Positions 1 through 5,368 are shown, numbered from the stretch's first letter. The stretch is 6,769 bases of DNA from Methanobacterium sp. (GCA_021372715.1 JAJFTX010000065.1:1-6769); one strand, 5' to 3'. Notes: generated by a model from the sequence alone, not told the origin. Numbers and translations: made by a program.

Positions 1-163
1 CTATTTTATCTCTACCTTCACTTTCCGTTCCATGGTTGTAACCAATTGTTTCTTTAAACTCTAAATTACCACCACATTCACATTTAGAACTAAAATCTTC
101 AGGTGATTCACCATTTTTCAGTTCATAATAACCATGGCAGGTGTCACAAATTAGGTATCCCAT
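1..163 (-). CDS. Small zinc-ribbon protein, N-terminal 54 codons (runs off the window)
   Basis: An ATG on the minus strand at 163 opens a frame that stays open to base 1, giving 54 codons starting MGYLICDTCHGYYEL. Cys6 and Cys9 (CxxC) and Cys28 and Cys30 (CxC, followed by GG) form a compact four-cysteine zinc-binding ribbon. I recognise the style of N-terminus (MGYLIC-x-x-C, YYEL, GESPEDF, CECGG) as common in small hypothetical proteins of Methanobacteriales, but know no function for it. No stop is seen, so the C-terminal part and total length are unknown. It lies on the same strand as the polymerase gene and starts 57 bases after that gene's stop. There is no ribosome binding site in the bases before the ATG, but a TATA-like element lies about 29 bases upstream, so the mRNA is probably leaderless. 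Confidence 0.75.
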   Translation of the reverse strand, partial: MGYLICDTCHGYYELKNGESPEDFSSKCECGGNLEFKETIGYNHGTESEGRDKI

Positions 164-185
164 GAGTTATGTTATGGTATAGGTG

Positions 186-198
186 TTTATTATTTTAA
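186..198 (-). promoter_or_regulatory. TATA-like promoter element for the zinc-ribbon gene
   Basis: Read on the minus strand this is TTAAAATAATAAA, centred about 29 bases before the ATG at 163. With the usual archaeal TATA-to-start distance of about 27 bases, transcription would begin 0-3 bases before the ATG. No Shine-Dalgarno sequence lies between, which fits a leaderless transcript. The call rests on composition and spacing only. Confidence 0.4.
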
Positions 199-220
199 CT
201 CACTACATTATCATCTAGAA

Positions 221-1957
221 TTATTTATTGTTAAGTGTTGCATAAAACCCATCAGTATCGGCGTAAAGTACGTTAAACCCGTTTTCTTCAGCTTTTTCCA
301 TTGTCTTTTTGAGATATTCTTTTCCCCAGGCTGTTATGGCTTCTGAACATTTAACACAATACCAGCGGAAATTTGGATGATTGAAAAGACCATATACTGT
401 ACTGGATAATCGTTTTACTGCATCTTGTCGGTAATTAAGCATCTGATATTCGTCTGGATCTGTACATTCTTTCATCTCAGCTTTAATTTTCATCCTACTT
501 TCTAATAATTCACTGATAATTGATGGAATAAAACCTACTGGTACTTTACAGAATTTATACCCGAATTCAGGTGCAACAAAACAATCTTCAGAATCATTTT
601 CTGTTAATGTTTCTGGTGAAATATTCTTGGAAACTATTATGCTTGGATATAAACTTCTGAAGTCAAAATAGTAAATATTCTCATATAAACCCTGTTTTGG
701 TTCTTCTACATATCCCCCCACTATATTACGTTCAAAACGCCCGAGTTCATTAGGAACAATGATGCCATCCTCATAGGACTTACGAATTAAATACCATTTA
801 ACCTGTGTTCCAGTTCCTCGCCTGGCGATCTCAAATAAAGGTTGCCCCACAATACGGGTAAGTTCGATGATTAGTGTTAACATCTTATCAGCGATCTGGC
901 TGATGACTTTCACATTTTCTAAAGCATATCTAAACAGATTTTCTGAATTTTCACCTTTATCTACCCAACACTTGTAAATATCTTCAGTGGAGATGTCAAC
1001 TTTTTCTTTCCTGTAAAGCTCCCGATACACTGCTCCCAGGGTATGATCATTTAATTGAATATAACGGCGTACGATCTTATAAAGATCAACATGTACCCTC
1101 CCTTTAATAGATGCAAACTTCATACGGCCGCTCATAAATCTAATTTTTGAACCATCTACCCCCAGGTTTAATGATACTCCTAAATGGTCAGCTCTGCTTT
1201 TAAGATAAGGAAAATCAAATTTATCAGAATTATAACCGGCAATTATATCTGGATTCTCTGATTTTATAGTCTCTAAAAACTTGGTTAATAATTCCTTTTC
1301 AGATGGTACTGTTTCCACAAAATCAGATGATGAATGTTTGGTAGATATTAGTTTATAATAATTCTGATTACTGTAAATGCTAATCATGCTGATAGGATCT
1401 TTTTCCACTTCTGGCATTCCATGTGGATTACAGACTTCTATATTAAAGCACAAAATATTCAGATTGGGTAAACTAGATTTGACATTGTGAGGTAGTCCGT
1501 ATATTTCGAATATACATGTTTTGCTGGAAGACCGATGAGAATTTAATATTTTCCCTTCCACCTCAACGGAACTCATTGGGAATAAGCCATTATCTATGAG
1601 ATATCTCCGGTAAATTGGTATATCGTATTCTCTCACATCTTCCACAGATGGTAAATTCTGTATTTCATCTTTTAATTTGGATATTTCTTGTGGATGATTT
1701 GTAATAATCTTCAAAAAATTTTTAATCACTCCACCATCTTTTTTACGGATATTTTCGACTTTAAAAAGACATAATTCACTTAATTCATTTAAACAGCTAT
1801 CTAAATTATTTGGGAGTACGTAGAAATAAGGTTTAAATTTTCTGTCGTGGGCGATTATTGATCTTCCATCAGGGAGCTTACCAAATAATCGTATAACTGG
1901 TTTACTGTTTCTAGTAACATAATCAATGTCTAATAGCATGAATCTAATTGTTTGCAT
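221..1957 (-). CDS. polB1: Split-type family B DNA polymerase, large subunit, with degenerate exonuclease motifs
   Basis: 578 residues of a family B DNA polymerase without the thumb. An N-terminal domain (about 1-165) is followed by the DnaQ-like 3'-5' exonuclease fold (about 166-365) and the palm/fingers (about 410-578). Polymerase motif A is FDFRSLYPSII (Asp432) and motif C is YADTDG (Asp567, Asp569); all three catalytic aspartates are kept. Motif B reads KRLSSTVYG where the family norm is KxxxNSxYG. In the exonuclease, motif I is CFNIEV (Asn172 replacing the metal-binding Asp, Glu174 kept), motif II is YNSDKFDF (Asp248 kept), and motif III is YALEN (Asn348 replacing Asp). The protein stops eight residues after motif C, matching the large subunit of the Methanothermobacter split PolB (MTH1208, about 586 residues). 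The thumb is a separate gene in that order and is not in this window. I infer a divergent paralog that may extend DNA without proofreading. Start ATG1957 is preferred over Met7 because a TATA element lies 29 bases upstream. Confidence 0.88.
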   Translation of the reverse strand: MQTIRFMLLDIDYVTRNSKPVIRLFGKLPDGRSIIAHDRKFKPYFYVLPNNLDSCLNELSELCLFKVENIRKKDGGVIKNFLKIITNHPQEISKLKDEIQNLPSVEDVREYDIPIYRRYLIDNGLFPMSSVEVEGKILNSHRSSSKTCIFEIYGLPHNVKSSLPNLNILCFNIEVCNPHGMPEVEKDPISMISIYSNQNYYKLISTKHSSSDFVETVPSEKELLTKFLETIKSENPDIIAGYNSDKFDFPYLKSRADHLGVSLNLGVDGSKIRFMSGRMKFASIKGRVHVDLYKIVRRYIQLNDHTLGAVYRELYRKEKVDISTEDIYKCWVDKGENSENLFRYALENVKVISQIADKMLTLIIELTRIVGQPLFEIARRGTGTQVKWYLIRKSYEDGIIVPNELGRFERNIVGGYVEEPKQGLYENIYYFDFRSLYPSIIVSKNISPETLTENDSEDCFVAPEFGYKFCKVPVGFIPSIISELLESRMKIKAEMKECTDPDEYQMLNYRQDAVKRLSSTVYGLFNHPNFRWYCVKCSEAITAWGKEYLKKTMEKAEENGFNVLYADTDGFYATLNNK

Positions 1958-1982
1958 ATGGCTTAGATTTTGTTAAAAGTAT

Positions 1983-1991
1983 TTAATATAA
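1983..1991 (-). promoter_or_regulatory. TATA box of the polymerase gene (leaderless spacing)
   Basis: Minus-strand TTATATTAA, preceded by an A-rich stretch (AAAAAG) that could serve as the BRE. Its centre is about 29-30 bases before the ATG at 1957, so transcription should start at or just before the start codon. No GGTG-type ribosome site lies between. The element is nearly symmetric and could also recruit TBP for the divergent gene at 2094. Confidence 0.5.
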
Positions 1992-2080
1992 CTTTTTAAA
2001 AGAAATTATTACTTCTCACACGCTCTCTCTCATTACTGGTATTCATATCCATTTTAATAGTATTTAACCCGCCTGAAAAG

Positions 2081-2086
2081 AGGTGA
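2081..2086 (+). promoter_or_regulatory. Shine-Dalgarno site AGGTGA of the first unknown gene
   Basis: AGGTGA ends seven bases before the ATG at 2094, good spacing for the archaeal anti-SD (CACCTCC), and fixes this start rather than the ATG six bases later. An AT-rich TATA candidate (TTTAATAGTATTTAA, 2053-2067) precedes it; if used, the leader would be very short. Confidence 0.6.
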
Positions 2087-2093
2087 AAAAATT

Positions 2094-2486
2094 ATGAGAA
2101 TGAGTGAAGGAACACCCCATGGAAGATTTGTAGAATTATATAATCCTGATATGTTCAATGAAGGTGAAGAAGTCATTGTATTTGCTAGGCGTGACATTGA
2201 GAGAATGTATACTTCACTGTATGGGCAGATAGACTATATTAATAAAACTTATTTACACCTTGATAGAGAGAAGGACTGGATGTTAATGGGATATTGGCCT
2301 GAAATTTTAGAGAGAATATATATTCTAGATTTGAATATGGATTTAATCTTTAAAAATGAATCACTACAATGCTATCTTGACACATATCTCTTCGATATTA
2401 TTCGAAATGCTAATAAGGAAGTTGTAAGGTCTGAAAAACAAACCCTTAATGTAAATAAAGTTTCTAACTTGAATCTTCTATTTTAG
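2094..2486 (+). CDS. Hypothetical protein A, paralog of the next gene
   Basis: 130 residues, soluble, with no signal peptide, membrane segment or catalytic motif that I recognise. The N-terminal 35 residues align without gaps with those of the next gene: Met1, Arg2, Ser4, Gly6, Arg11, Leu15, Tyr16, Pro18, Phe21, Gly24, Phe30, Arg33 and Asp34 are the same in both, and hydrophobic positions between them match. A weaker match follows around LMGYWPEILERIYILDLNMD (AMGVIYSIAEELEQLFNSEM in the partner). The tail (about 110-130) is polar and unrelated. It is divergent from the polymerase gene, with 136 bases between them, and precedes its paralog by 14 bases, so the two are probably co-transcribed. 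I do not know the family. A regulatory or binding role is conceivable for a small duplicated pair, but nothing in the sequence proves one. Confidence 0.7.
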   Translation: MRMSEGTPHGRFVELYNPDMFNEGEEVIVFARRDIERMYTSLYGQIDYINKTYLHLDREKDWMLMGYWPEILERIYILDLNMDLIFKNESLQCYLDTYLFDIIRNANKEVVRSEKQTLNVNKVSNLNLLF

Positions 2487-2500
2487 AGTAGTTGATATGT

Positions 2501-2977
2501 ATGCGCTATAGCTATGGCATTATGGATAGGAGAAAAATATTGTTATATAAGCCACAATTATTTTTAAAGGGAGATGCTACTTTAATCTTTCCTAGTAGGG
2601 ATTTTATCAAATGGCATGGTGATATAAAAGAATTTATAGACGGTTTATATCAAATAAACTCTGAAACTATTGAAAAAACAGGATCTATCAATATGGAAGA
2701 GTTTAATCTGGCTATGGGTGTAATTTATAGCATCGCTGAAGAACTTGAACAGCTTTTTAACTCTGAAATGGGATTCAGTTTTTCCTATCAGTATATATCA
2801 ACTGTTGATAACAAATTCAAAAAACGAAGAAAAAATAACTACAGTAATGATATGAGAAAGTGTGATTTACGAATTCCCGTTAAACCAGAAATAACCCGGC
2901 AGCTTAAACACAAACATCAAATGGAAATAGTCGAAGAAGCCTGGAAATTATTCGTCAAAAATACTAACATAGAATAA
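2501..2977 (+). CDS. Hypothetical protein B, paralog of the preceding gene
   Basis: 158 residues from ATG2501. A longer reading from TTG2492 is possible, but starting at 2501 puts residues 1-35 in exact ungapped register with protein A (both begin MRxSxG and both carry LYxPxxFxxG at 15-24 and FxxRD at 30-34), which strongly supports this start. No strong Shine-Dalgarno site precedes it, so translation is probably coupled to the upstream gene, whose stop lies 14 bases earlier. Compared with A it has an extra basic C-terminal stretch (KFKKRRKNN and about 45 more residues, rich in Lys, Arg and His), which could bind nucleic acid; that is inference. No known domain was recognised. The gene is followed by a short AT-rich inverted repeat and then a small mobile element. 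Confidence 0.68.
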   Translation: MRYSYGIMDRRKILLYKPQLFLKGDATLIFPSRDFIKWHGDIKEFIDGLYQINSETIEKTGSINMEEFNLAMGVIYSIAEELEQLFNSEMGFSFSYQYISTVDNKFKKRRKNNYSNDMRKCDLRIPVKPEITRQLKHKHQMEIVEEAWKLFVKNTNIE

Positions 2978-2994
2978 AAATATAAAAATTCTAT
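2969..2994 (+). terminator. Weak AT-rich hairpin at the end of protein B
   Basis: ATAGAAT (2969-2975) and ATTCTAT (2988-2994) form a perfect 7-bp inverted repeat around a 12-base A-rich loop, overlapping the stop codon. It could mark the transcript end of the two-gene unit. There is no T-run after it, so this is a tentative call. Confidence 0.25.
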
Positions 2995-3002
2995 ATTATA
3001 TC

Positions 3003-3015
3003 GGCTCTGTAGAAA
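3003..3015 (+). repeat. Left terminal inverted repeat of the small element
   Basis: GGCTCTGTAGAAA, matching the reverse complement of 3189-3201 at 13 of 13 bases. Confidence 0.7.
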
Positions 3016-3188
3016 AAATATAAAGTTGTACATAAGCTAGTATCAACTAAGATGATCTATAGGTGTTTTGGTCGAAGCAATATCCATTAAAGCTTATTTA
3101 TGCATTTAGAGTGTTAAAACATCTTTACGGTCTTATAATCACGAATATTTCAAAGCATTAAAATTTCATCATCAACTTTTGATAATGA

Positions 3189-3201
3189 TTTCTACAGAGC
3201 C
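3189..3201 (-). repeat. Right terminal inverted repeat of the small element
   Basis: TTTCTACAGAGCC, the perfect reverse complement of 3003-3015. It lies 70 bases before the ATPase start codon, so the element directly borders that gene's promoter. Confidence 0.7.
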
Positions 3202-3237
3202 AAAATAAATAAAAATGTGCTCCTGATTTCACCATTA

Positions 3238-3247
3238 TCTTAATAAG
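3238..3247 (+). promoter_or_regulatory. Possible TATA element of the ATPase/STAS operon
   Basis: TCTTAATAAG is centred about 29 bases before ATG3272 and just downstream of the MITE. No ribosome binding site precedes that ATG, so a leaderless start is the simplest reading. The match to an archaeal TATA box is only moderate. Confidence 0.3.
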
Positions 3248-3271
3248 ACATTGAATATACACTATTTTTAT

Positions 3272-4042
3272 ATGACTTCTGAATTAGTGAATAACTTTAT
3301 TAAATTCTGTGAAATTCGAGCAAATCACAATGGATCAGAGTTTCTGGATCTTACTAATCACCGTTTCTTTTATCCAACCACACTATTACCAACTTTGGGT
3401 TTTATGATTGAAAATTCACTTAAAGCCCATGTTCATCCAGGAGCTCATAGTTATATTTCAACGATCTTAAACCCTTCTAATCGAACAGATAAAACTTATG
3501 TACCATGCAGAATGTTAACACCTGAAGATACATCGGATAGAGATCAGATACTGCAACAAATATTGGGATTAACAGATGAAAGTTATGGGGGTATTAATGC
3601 TCTGGATTATTTACTCTATGAATTAACTAATAACATTTATGAACATTCTGAATTTGATAAAGCGTTTATAATGGCTCAAAGATATCCTAAAAAAGGATTT
3701 ACTGAAATATGTTTCTTTGATAATGGTATATCAATTCCTGGCAATTTTGCAAAGTATGGACATCCTTGTGAAAATGATTCTGATGCTATTGATAAAGCAG
3801 TGAATGGTTTTTCAACTAAAGACGACGAATTTAAACACAGGGGATGGGGAATAAATACAATTGTTAAGATATTTACTGAAGGAGCCCAAGGAGAAATATT
3901 TATAGCCTCTAGAAAGGGGGCGATTTACATTAACCAAGATGATCCATTATTATATAAGTTAGGAGATAAGTATAGAATAGATGGAACACTTATAAGTTTG
4001 AGGATTCCAAAGAGTTCTGTTGACATTACTTCTTATATATAA
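3272..4042 (+). CDS. GHKL-fold (histidine kinase-like) ATPase, partner of the STAS-like protein
   Basis: 256 residues from ATG3272. The C-terminal half is a Bergerat/GHKL ATP-binding fold: N box YELTNNIYEH (Glu117, Asn121, His125), G1 box DNGISIP (Asp150, Gly152), G2 box GWGIN (Gly191, Gly193), and the late strand GTLISLRIP (238-246). The N-terminal part (about 1-100, including FLDLTNHRFFYPTTLLP) lacks a phospho-acceptor His domain, transmembrane segments or a sensor domain, so this is not an ordinary two-component sensor. This N-region plus GHKL arrangement is typical of soluble ATPases encoded beside DUF4325 proteins, as here (24 bases apart). By analogy with SpoIIAB and RsbW, it may bind ATP and phosphorylate or sequester its partner; that is inference. 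A frame from TTG3251 would add seven residues but has no better start signal. The operon may be leaderless. Confidence 0.82.
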   Translation: MTSELVNNFIKFCEIRANHNGSEFLDLTNHRFFYPTTLLPTLGFMIENSLKAHVHPGAHSYISTILNPSNRTDKTYVPCRMLTPEDTSDRDQILQQILGLTDESYGGINALDYLLYELTNNIYEHSEFDKAFIMAQRYPKKGFTEICFFDNGISIPGNFAKYGHPCENDSDAIDKAVNGFSTKDDEFKHRGWGINTIVKIFTEGAQGEIFIASRKGAIYINQDDPLLYKLGDKYRIDGTLISLRIPKSSVDITSYI

Positions 4043-4052
4043 AAAAAATTTT

Positions 4053-4058
4053 AAGGTG
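4053..4058 (+). promoter_or_regulatory. Shine-Dalgarno site AAGGTG of the STAS-like gene
   Basis: AAGGTG ends eight bases before ATG4067. The in-frame GTG at 4058 begins inside this site, so it is part of the ribosome binding site and not the start codon. Confidence 0.65.
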
Positions 4059-4066
4059 TGGAATTT

Positions 4067-4387
4067 ATGAATGCTGAAGAAAACAAGAAAATAGAAATAA
4101 CTAAAGTATTATCCCCCAGATTGGGTTTTAGGGATTCAGCGAAAGACTTCTTCCACATGATAAACCAGCTTCCAGCGGATACTATTGAAATAGATTTCAC
4201 AGATGTTAAATTCATGAGTAGATCCTTTGCACATGAATATATACAACAAAAGAAGAAATCTAGGAAGACTATTTTAGAGAGTAATATATCTGAGAATGTG
4301 CGTGCTATGTTTCAGGCTGTCAAAAAATCAATCAGAAATCCACATAAACTGAGAGTGAAACCATCAAAGATAATCACATTATCATAA
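4067..4387 (+). CDS. STAS-like protein (DUF4325 type), putative target of the ATPase
   Basis: 106 residues. The centre reads TIEIDFTDVKFMSRSFAHEY (39-58), the signature of STAS-like DUF4325 proteins (IDF-x-x-V-x-x-x-S-x-SFA-x-E). Aligned by eye with the SpoIIAA core, where the phospho-serine follows FMD-S, Ser53 of SRSFA takes that position and Ser51 is adjacent. The C-terminal part is basic (KKKSRK; KKSIRNPHK), which might favour nucleic acid or an acidic partner. Start ATG4067 is set by AAGGTG eight bases upstream. It lies directly behind the GHKL ATPase and is surely its operon partner. In bacteria such modules control sigma factors; archaea lack those, so the downstream target is unknown. 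Domain assignment is fairly confident, mechanism is inference. Confidence 0.78.
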   Translation: MNAEENKKIEITKVLSPRLGFRDSAKDFFHMINQLPADTIEIDFTDVKFMSRSFAHEYIQQKKKSRKTILESNISENVRAMFQAVKKSIRNPHKLRVKPSKIITLS

Positions 4388-4720
4388 ACGGATTCCTATA
4401 AGAAGACTTACAATTTAAAATACTTTTTAACTTAAAATTAAAAGTCGATAATATCAACATCTAAGCTATGTTTTTTGTCTTGTTACATTGTAGCTTTGTT
4501 TTCTATCTTTTTGATCGTGATTTTTTGTATTGTTTCCCATAAAAATAAGCTGGATAAGGTGTTGCCCCGGGAGTGGAGGGATTTTTCCCTTTTTAATAGT
4601 TGTTTGGTTTGTTCTACAGTAGAAAACCACTGACTTTATAAAATTTGACCTGGTTCCCGGGAGGGGCCTTAAATTTCCTAGTTTTTTGGGGGCCTCCAAG
4701 ATGGAAGGTATTATTTATTG
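4388..4720. other. Non-coding stretch with T-tracts, weak hairpins and two G/C-rich patches
   Basis: No gene is supported here. After the STAS-like stop, an imperfect inverted repeat (GACTT at 4405-4409 with AAGTC at 4442-4446, inner AATTT at 4412-4416 with AAATT at 4435-4439) encloses TTTTT, and several T-runs follow (4471-4476, 4526-4531), suitable for archaeal transcription termination. Two G/C-rich patches stand out in the AT-rich background, around 4564-4590 and 4655-4697. Each contains CCCGGGAG (4566-4573, 4656-4663), 90 bases apart in the same orientation. A minus-strand frame through them (4466-4699) begins at TTG with no ribosome site before it and is not believed. Confidence 0.5.
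4577..4594 (+). terminator. Short hairpin followed by T-run
   Basis: AGGGA (4577-4581) and TCCCT (4586-4590) pair around a TTTT loop and are followed by TTTT. This resembles an intrinsic terminator for plus-strand transcription arriving from the ATPase/STAS operon, although it lies 190 bases past that operon's last stop. Confidence 0.35.
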
Positions 4721-4869
4721 TTAATTTTCAGTTTCTGGCTCATCATTGTCATTAATATAAACAAACTCGTATTCTATGCTATCACACTTTTTACATCTAG
4801 CAAGGTATCAGGGATATAAACCTGTTTGCCTTTCCTTTGTATTGTTGATATGTATCTCTCGGTTTCCAT
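4721..4869 (-). pseudogene. Frameshifted small zinc-knuckle gene (49 codons if restored)
   Basis: ATG4869 has a strong ribosome site (AAAGGTGAT, four bases away). The frame reads METERYISTIQRKGKQVYIP and then loses sense, running to a stop after 31 codons. In the next frame, from about 4807, the sequence YLARCKKCDSIEYEF continues to a TAA at 4723-4721, with an acidic tail (INDNDEPETEN). The interval is 149 bases, one short of 50 codons, so one inserted base near 4807-4810 (between IP and YLARC) restores a 49-residue protein. It has one CxxC pair (Cys26, Cys29), which would need a partner to hold zinc. This is either a decayed gene or a one-base sequencing error. The family was not recognised. 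Plus-strand readings here are antisense shadows. Confidence 0.65.
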
Positions 4870-4915
4870 GTAGATCACCTTTAGATTACAGTTTTACCCA
4901 GTTCTATATAGGTAT

Positions 4916-4947
4916 CTGGTTATTTACTAGAAAAAACCAGTTTTTTT
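4916..4947 (+). terminator. Intrinsic-style terminator hairpin with T7
   Basis: CTGGTT (4916-4921) pairs perfectly with AACCAG (4935-4940) across a 13-base loop and is followed by seven T (4941-4947) on the plus strand. On the minus strand the same segment carries a GGTTTTTT tract that could end transcription from the gene at 5033-5335. No plus-strand protein gene lies directly upstream, so if it acts on the plus strand it would end an RNA antisense to the zinc-knuckle gene. Confidence 0.4.
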
Positions 4948-5032
4948 ATAGGTGTTATAGTTTATTCGTTAAATCTATATAACGAAGTAAAATTTAAAAT
5001 TATATTCATAATTTAGAAGGTGTAAATAGAAA

Positions 5033-5335
5033 TTAAACCCGTTCAGGCTTTCTATTAATAATTACTTTAATTATACGGTCAGTTTGTTCTACATCGATAA
5101 GATAAAAATACTTCTCACTAAAATCTTTAAAGTCTTGATTCATTAATTGTTTAAAATATACTTTCTCCCCTTCTTTACTTTTGAGAACCCCATATACCTT
5201 ATCTATATATGAATTCCGTTCGATATGAATAAGCCCTTCCCCATGGGAATGCATCATAAACCGACTTACTAATTCATTTGGAATCACGATAGGACTGCGT
5301 TCAATTAGTATCTCTATAGGTACTGGTAAAGCCAT
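5033..5335 (-). CDS. Hypothetical protein, 100 residues
   Basis: Begins MALPVPIEILIERSPIVIPN at ATG5335, which has a ribosome site GGTGAT four bases away and a TATA element about 40 bases upstream, so it is very probably expressed. The protein is soluble with no signal peptide. It alternates short strands (PIEILIERSPIVIP; IIKVIINRKP) with a charged middle (KSKEGEKVYFKQ; DFKDFSEKYF). Met27, Met28, His29, His31 (MMHSHGEG) and His37 form a small His/Met cluster that might bind metal, but this is speculative. No family was recognised. Its promoter region abuts the transposase relic on the other strand, so the gene may have gained or lost upstream sequence when that element inserted or decayed. 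Confidence 0.7.
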   Translation of the reverse strand: MALPVPIEILIERSPIVIPNELVSRFMMHSHGEGLIHIERNSYIDKVYGVLKSKEGEKVYFKQLMNQDFKDFSEKYFYLIDVEQTDRIIKVIINRKPERV

Positions 5336-5368
5336 TTAAATCACCATTAGTTTATTGTTCGCAATATG

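Larger units (their letters stand above)
3003..3201. mobile_element. 199-bp MITE or IS deletion derivative with 13-bp inverted ends
   Basis: GGCTCTGTAGAAA at 3003-3015 is the exact reverse complement of TTTCTACAGAGCC at 3189-3201. Just inside, AAAGTTG (3022-3028) and CAACTTT (3173-3179) continue the symmetry with a gap. The interior has no open frame of useful length. Short size, GG...CC tips and no coding capacity fit a miniature inverted-repeat element moved in trans. The tip sequence is of the kind found on DDE-type insertion sequences, but I cannot assign the family. I see no clear target duplication: the eight bases on the left are ATTATATC and on the right AAAATAAA. So it may be old, or may use a target too short to recognise. 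Confidence 0.6.

Noticed and set aside
2492..2500. TTG start adding three residues to protein B
   Set aside because: ATG2501 aligns residue for residue with the start of the paralog upstream; the TTG has no supporting signal.
3003..3201. The inverted-repeat segment as a long hairpin ncRNA or CRISPR-like unit
   Set aside because: The repeat is a single pair at the ends with an unpaired interior and the ends look like IS tips; there are no direct repeats or spacers.
3251..3271. TTG start adding seven residues to the ATPase
   Set aside because: There is no ribosome site for TTG3251, and ATG3272 fits the TATA spacing for a leaderless mRNA.
4058..4066. GTG start adding three residues to the STAS-like protein
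   Set aside because: The GTG begins inside the ribosome binding site that serves ATG4067.
4466..4699. Minus-strand open frame of 77 codons
   Set aside because: It starts at TTG without a ribosome site, has low-complexity basic composition, crosses the G/C-rich patches and T-runs, and resembles no family. It is best read as chance.
4776..4982. Plus-strand open frame of 68 codons
   Set aside because: It is antisense to the frameshifted zinc-knuckle gene, has no ribosome site, and runs through the terminator hairpin.
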